A stretch of DNA of 64,000 nucleotides. It comes from Colwellia sp. 20A7 (GTDB lineage Bacteria > Pseudomonadota > Gammaproteobacteria > Enterobacterales > Alteromonadaceae). The position numbers were made by a program, and so were the translations under genes. This document shows positions 61,809 to 64,000 of the stretch, piece by piece. The notes below the pieces were generated by a model that was not told where the DNA came from, did not search any database, and saw nothing but the letters and a program-made list of their open reading frames with translations. Location: assembly GCF_009832865.1 (NCBI RefSeq), contig NZ_CP047130.1, positions 3,162,001 to 3,226,000 on the forward strand. Direction: 5' to 3'. The first letter of the stretch is position 1. Every line of letters begins with the position of its first letter.

Positions 61809-63125
61809 ATGAATACCCAAATAATCGATTGGCAAACAATATCAACCCAGCAAAAAAAAGACGCGCTTGCTCGTCCCGCGATTGCTGACAATGCGCTTTT
61901 ATCTACCCAAGTTGCTAATATTTTATCTAGAGTACAAAAACAAGGTGATAAAGCGCTATTTTCTTTAACTGAGCAATTTGATGGGATCGCATTATCGACC
62001 TTATCAGTAACTCCTGAGCAAGTAGCACAAGCAAAATTAGCCTTAACTGAAAAACGCCTGAAAGCAATTAATACCGCTTATGATCAAATAAAACGTTTTC
62101 ACAGTGCGCAAACCCCGCAAGATATTTTTGTTGAAACGTGTCCAGGTGTTCGTTGTACGTTAAAAACAGAGTCAATTGAAAGTGTTGGTTTATATATTCC
62201 TGCAGGCAGTGCGCCATTACCATCAACGGTATTGATGTTAGGCGTACCCGCTCAATTAGCTGGCTGTAAACGTACTGCATTGGTATGTCCACCAGATAAA
62301 AATGGTAAATTAGCGAATGAAGTATTAGTAGCCGCAGGTCTTTGTGGTATTACTGAAATTTATACGGTTGGTGGCGCGCAAGCCATAGCCGCTTTAGCAT
62401 ATGGCACAGAGAGCATCCCAGCAGTTAACAAAGTGTTCGGCCCTGGAAACCGCTATGTTACTGAAGCGAAAAAGCAGTTATCTCAACAAGTAGCTGGTTT
62501 TGCAATTGACATGCCTGCGGGCCCTTCTGAGGTATTAGTGATTGGCGACGCACAAGCGAACCCTGCTTTCATTGCGGCTGATTTACTTTCTCAAGCTGAA
62601 CATGGCGCAGATAGCCAAGTTATTTTATTAACCGACAGTAAACAACTCATCAAAGATGTAGCGAATGAACTTGATAAACAAGTAGAATTGTTAACAAGAA
62701 AAGACATCGCGTTACAAGCGTTAAAACAGTCAAGATTAATTTTAACGAAAGATTTAGCACAAGCAGTTGAAGTATCAAACCTTTATGGCCCTGAACATTT
62801 AATTGTTCAAACTGAAAACCCACAACCTTTATTAACAAATTTACGTAACGCGGGTTCTATTTTTGTCGGTGCTTATACACCAGAATCTGCTGGTGATTAT
62901 GCCAGTGGAACTAACCATGTTTTACCAACGTATGGTTATTCAAAAGTTATTTCAAGTTTATCATTAGCTGACTTTTCTCGTCGTTATACCATACAAGAAA
63001 TCAGCAAGGTTGGTTTAACAAATCTGGCTGAATGTATTATTGAACTAACCGATGCAGAAGGATTAGATGCCCACCAAAGAGCGGTTACTATTCGTCTAGA
63101 AGAAGCTAATATGGAAGGTAAGTAA
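61809..63125 (+). CDS. hisD: Histidinol dehydrogenase
   Basis: HisD oxidises L-histidinol to histidine in two NAD-dependent steps using a zinc ion. Conserved regions are SVGLYIPAGSAPLPSTVLMLGVPAQLAGC, VGGAQAIAALAYGTESIP, FGPGNRYVTEAKKQ and MPAGPSEVLVIGD. The catalytic Glu-His pair is in LYGPEHLIVQT, and the C-terminal DFSRRYTIQEISKVGL is standard. Length is 438 residues. hisC follows after one base. Confidence 0.97.
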   Translation: MNTQIIDWQTISTQQKKDALARPAIADNALLSTQVANILSRVQKQGDKALFSLTEQFDGIALSTLSVTPEQVAQAKLALTEKRLKAINTAYDQIKRFHSAQTPQDIFVETCPGVRCTLKTESIESVGLYIPAGSAPLPSTVLMLGVPAQLAGCKRTALVCPPDKNGKLANEVLVAAGLCGITEIYTVGGAQAIAALAYGTESIPAVNKVFGPGNRYVTEAKKQLSQQVAGFAIDMPAGPSEVLVIGDAQANPAFIAADLLSQAEHGADSQVILLTDSKQLIKDVANELDKQVELLTRKDIALQALKQSRLILTKDLAQAVEVSNLYGPEHLIVQTENPQPLLTNLRNAGSIFVGAYTPESAGDYASGTNHVLPTYGYSKVISSLSLADFSRRYTIQEISKVGLTNLAECIIELTDAEGLDAHQRAVTIRLEEANMEGK

Positions 63126-63126
63126 C

Positions 63127-64000
63127 ATGACAATAGCTAACAAGTTAGCACGGGCAGAGCTCGTTGACATGGTGCCATATCAATCTGCTCGTCGACTTTT
63201 TGCCAGTGGTGACTCATCAAATAAAACGAATAGCACGGCTAACAAAAAAGTATGGTTAAATGCCAATGAAGCACCAGGAAATGGTGACTATCAAGTCATT
63301 AGCGAAAACATTAATCGCTACCCTGACTTTCAGCCCGATAATCTACTGAATGCTTATAGCAACTATTGTGGTCTTGAACGTTCACAAATATTAGCAACAC
63401 GTGGTGCCGATGAAGGTATTGAACTGATTATTCGCACGTTTTGTCGTGCTTATCAAGACAGCATATTAATTTGTCCGCCAACTTATGGCATGTACGCGAT
63501 TAGTGCAGAAAATCACGGTGCTAGCACCGTTAAAGTTCAGCTAAAAAATAATACACTTGACCTTGAAAGTATGAAACAGCATGTCGGCAAAGTAAAAGTC
63601 GTCTTTTTATGCTCACCGGGCAATCCTACGGGTAATTTATTACCAAAAGAGCAAATAATTCAAGCGATTGAATTATTTAAAGATACCGCGATTGTTGTGG
63701 TAGATGAAGCTTATATTGAATTTTCGCCAGAGCAAACAAGCATATCGCTGCTTAGTCAGTACGAGAATGTTATTGTACTGAGAACCTTATCAAAAGCTTT
63801 TGCGCTGGCAGGTCTTCGCTGTGGTTTTACGTTAGCGAGTAGCGATATTATTACCTTATTGAGTAAAATTATTGCCCCTTACCCAATTTCAGCACCCGTT
63901 GCAGAAATTGCCAGTATAGCCCTTAGTGCTGATTTAGAAAAAATGACTCAAAGGGTACAAGACTGTAATACAACTAAAGCAGCCTTGACCACTTGGCTTA
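63127..64000 (+). CDS. hisC: Histidinol-phosphate aminotransferase (5' part, cut by window edge)
   Basis: HisC transfers an amino group from glutamate to imidazole acetol phosphate, with PLP. The visible 291 codons begin ATG ACA ATA GCT, one base after the hisD stop. NANEAPGN is the substrate-binding start, RYPDFQP follows, LCSPGNPTGNLL is the fold-type-I motif, and VVVDEAYIEF holds the PLP Asp. The PLP Lys is in RTLSKAFALAGLRCGF. The C-terminus is outside the window. Confidence 0.96.
   Translation, partial: MTIANKLARAELVDMVPYQSARRLFASGDSSNKTNSTANKKVWLNANEAPGNGDYQVISENINRYPDFQPDNLLNAYSNYCGLERSQILATRGADEGIELIIRTFCRAYQDSILICPPTYGMYAISAENHGASTVKVQLKNNTLDLESMKQHVGKVKVVFLCSPGNPTGNLLPKEQIIQAIELFKDTAIVVVDEAYIEFSPEQTSISLLSQYENVIVLRTLSKAFALAGLRCGFTLASSDIITLLSKIIAPYPISAPVAEIASIALSADLEKMTQRVQDCNTTKAALTTWL

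Noticed and set aside
61611..61835. 74-codon minus-strand frame across the hisG-hisD gap
   Set aside because: It overlaps the ends of hisG and hisD in antisense, has no recognisable motif and no ribosome site.

Overview
The window is a stretch of AT-rich gammaproteobacterial chromosome. Gene content and protein character point to the Alteromonadales, most likely Colwellia or a close relative; this is inferred from family resemblance, since no search was run. Nearly all of it is core chromosome. I see no prophage, integron, CRISPR array, tRNA, rRNA or intact transposase.

Layout. Positions 1-360 hold the end of a Na+/serine-threonine symporter gene (sstT). From about 470 to 22,730 one long minus-strand block carries the envelope and translation cluster. 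In transcription order it is rpsB, tsf, pyrH, frr, uppS, cdsA, dxr, rseP, bamA, skp, lpxD, fabZ, lpxA, lpxB, rnhB, dnaE, accA, tilS. It couples ribosome and elongation factor supply to isoprenoid, phospholipid, lipid A and outer-membrane protein assembly. Two places break the usual tight packing. A decayed partial copy of the rseP 3' end lies between rseP and bamA, and a small inverted-repeat element separates lpxA from lpxB. A divergent plus-strand group follows: a DsbA-like protein, map, glnD and dapD. Next come a minus-strand class I fumarase and a 270-bp nested-palindrome element, then pabB-nudL-sdaA.

From 33,800 to 52,050 is a neighbourhood that resembles the E. coli cysB-topA-sohB-yciK region but is expanded. 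The additions are two small genes of unknown role, a ureohydrolase, an Ig-repeat lipoprotein, a dicarboxylate/amino-acid symporter, a penicillin-acylase-family lipoprotein and a Pla-1/cef-type lipase lipoprotein. From 52,100 to 59,250 the minus strand carries fadD, an alpha/beta hydrolase, an M50-like membrane protein, tsaB, the helicase yoaA and two small uncharacterised genes. A TauE-like permease gene follows, and the window ends in the histidine operon hisL-hisG-hisD-hisC, which runs off the right edge.

The regulatory DNA is the most informative part. The his leader has a four-His leader peptide and a full set of alternative hairpins. The fadD upstream region carries two adjacent 17-18 bp dyads, one resembling a FadR operator and the other a PsrA operator. 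The rpsB gene has an extended -10 promoter with a GC-rich discriminator and a long leader, and the rpsB-tsf spacer holds a long two-part hairpin. A degenerate 15-bp tandem repeat lies upstream of the TauE-like gene. I found no convincing wholly new multi-gene system; the best candidates for novelty are these non-coding elements and a few uncharacterised small genes.
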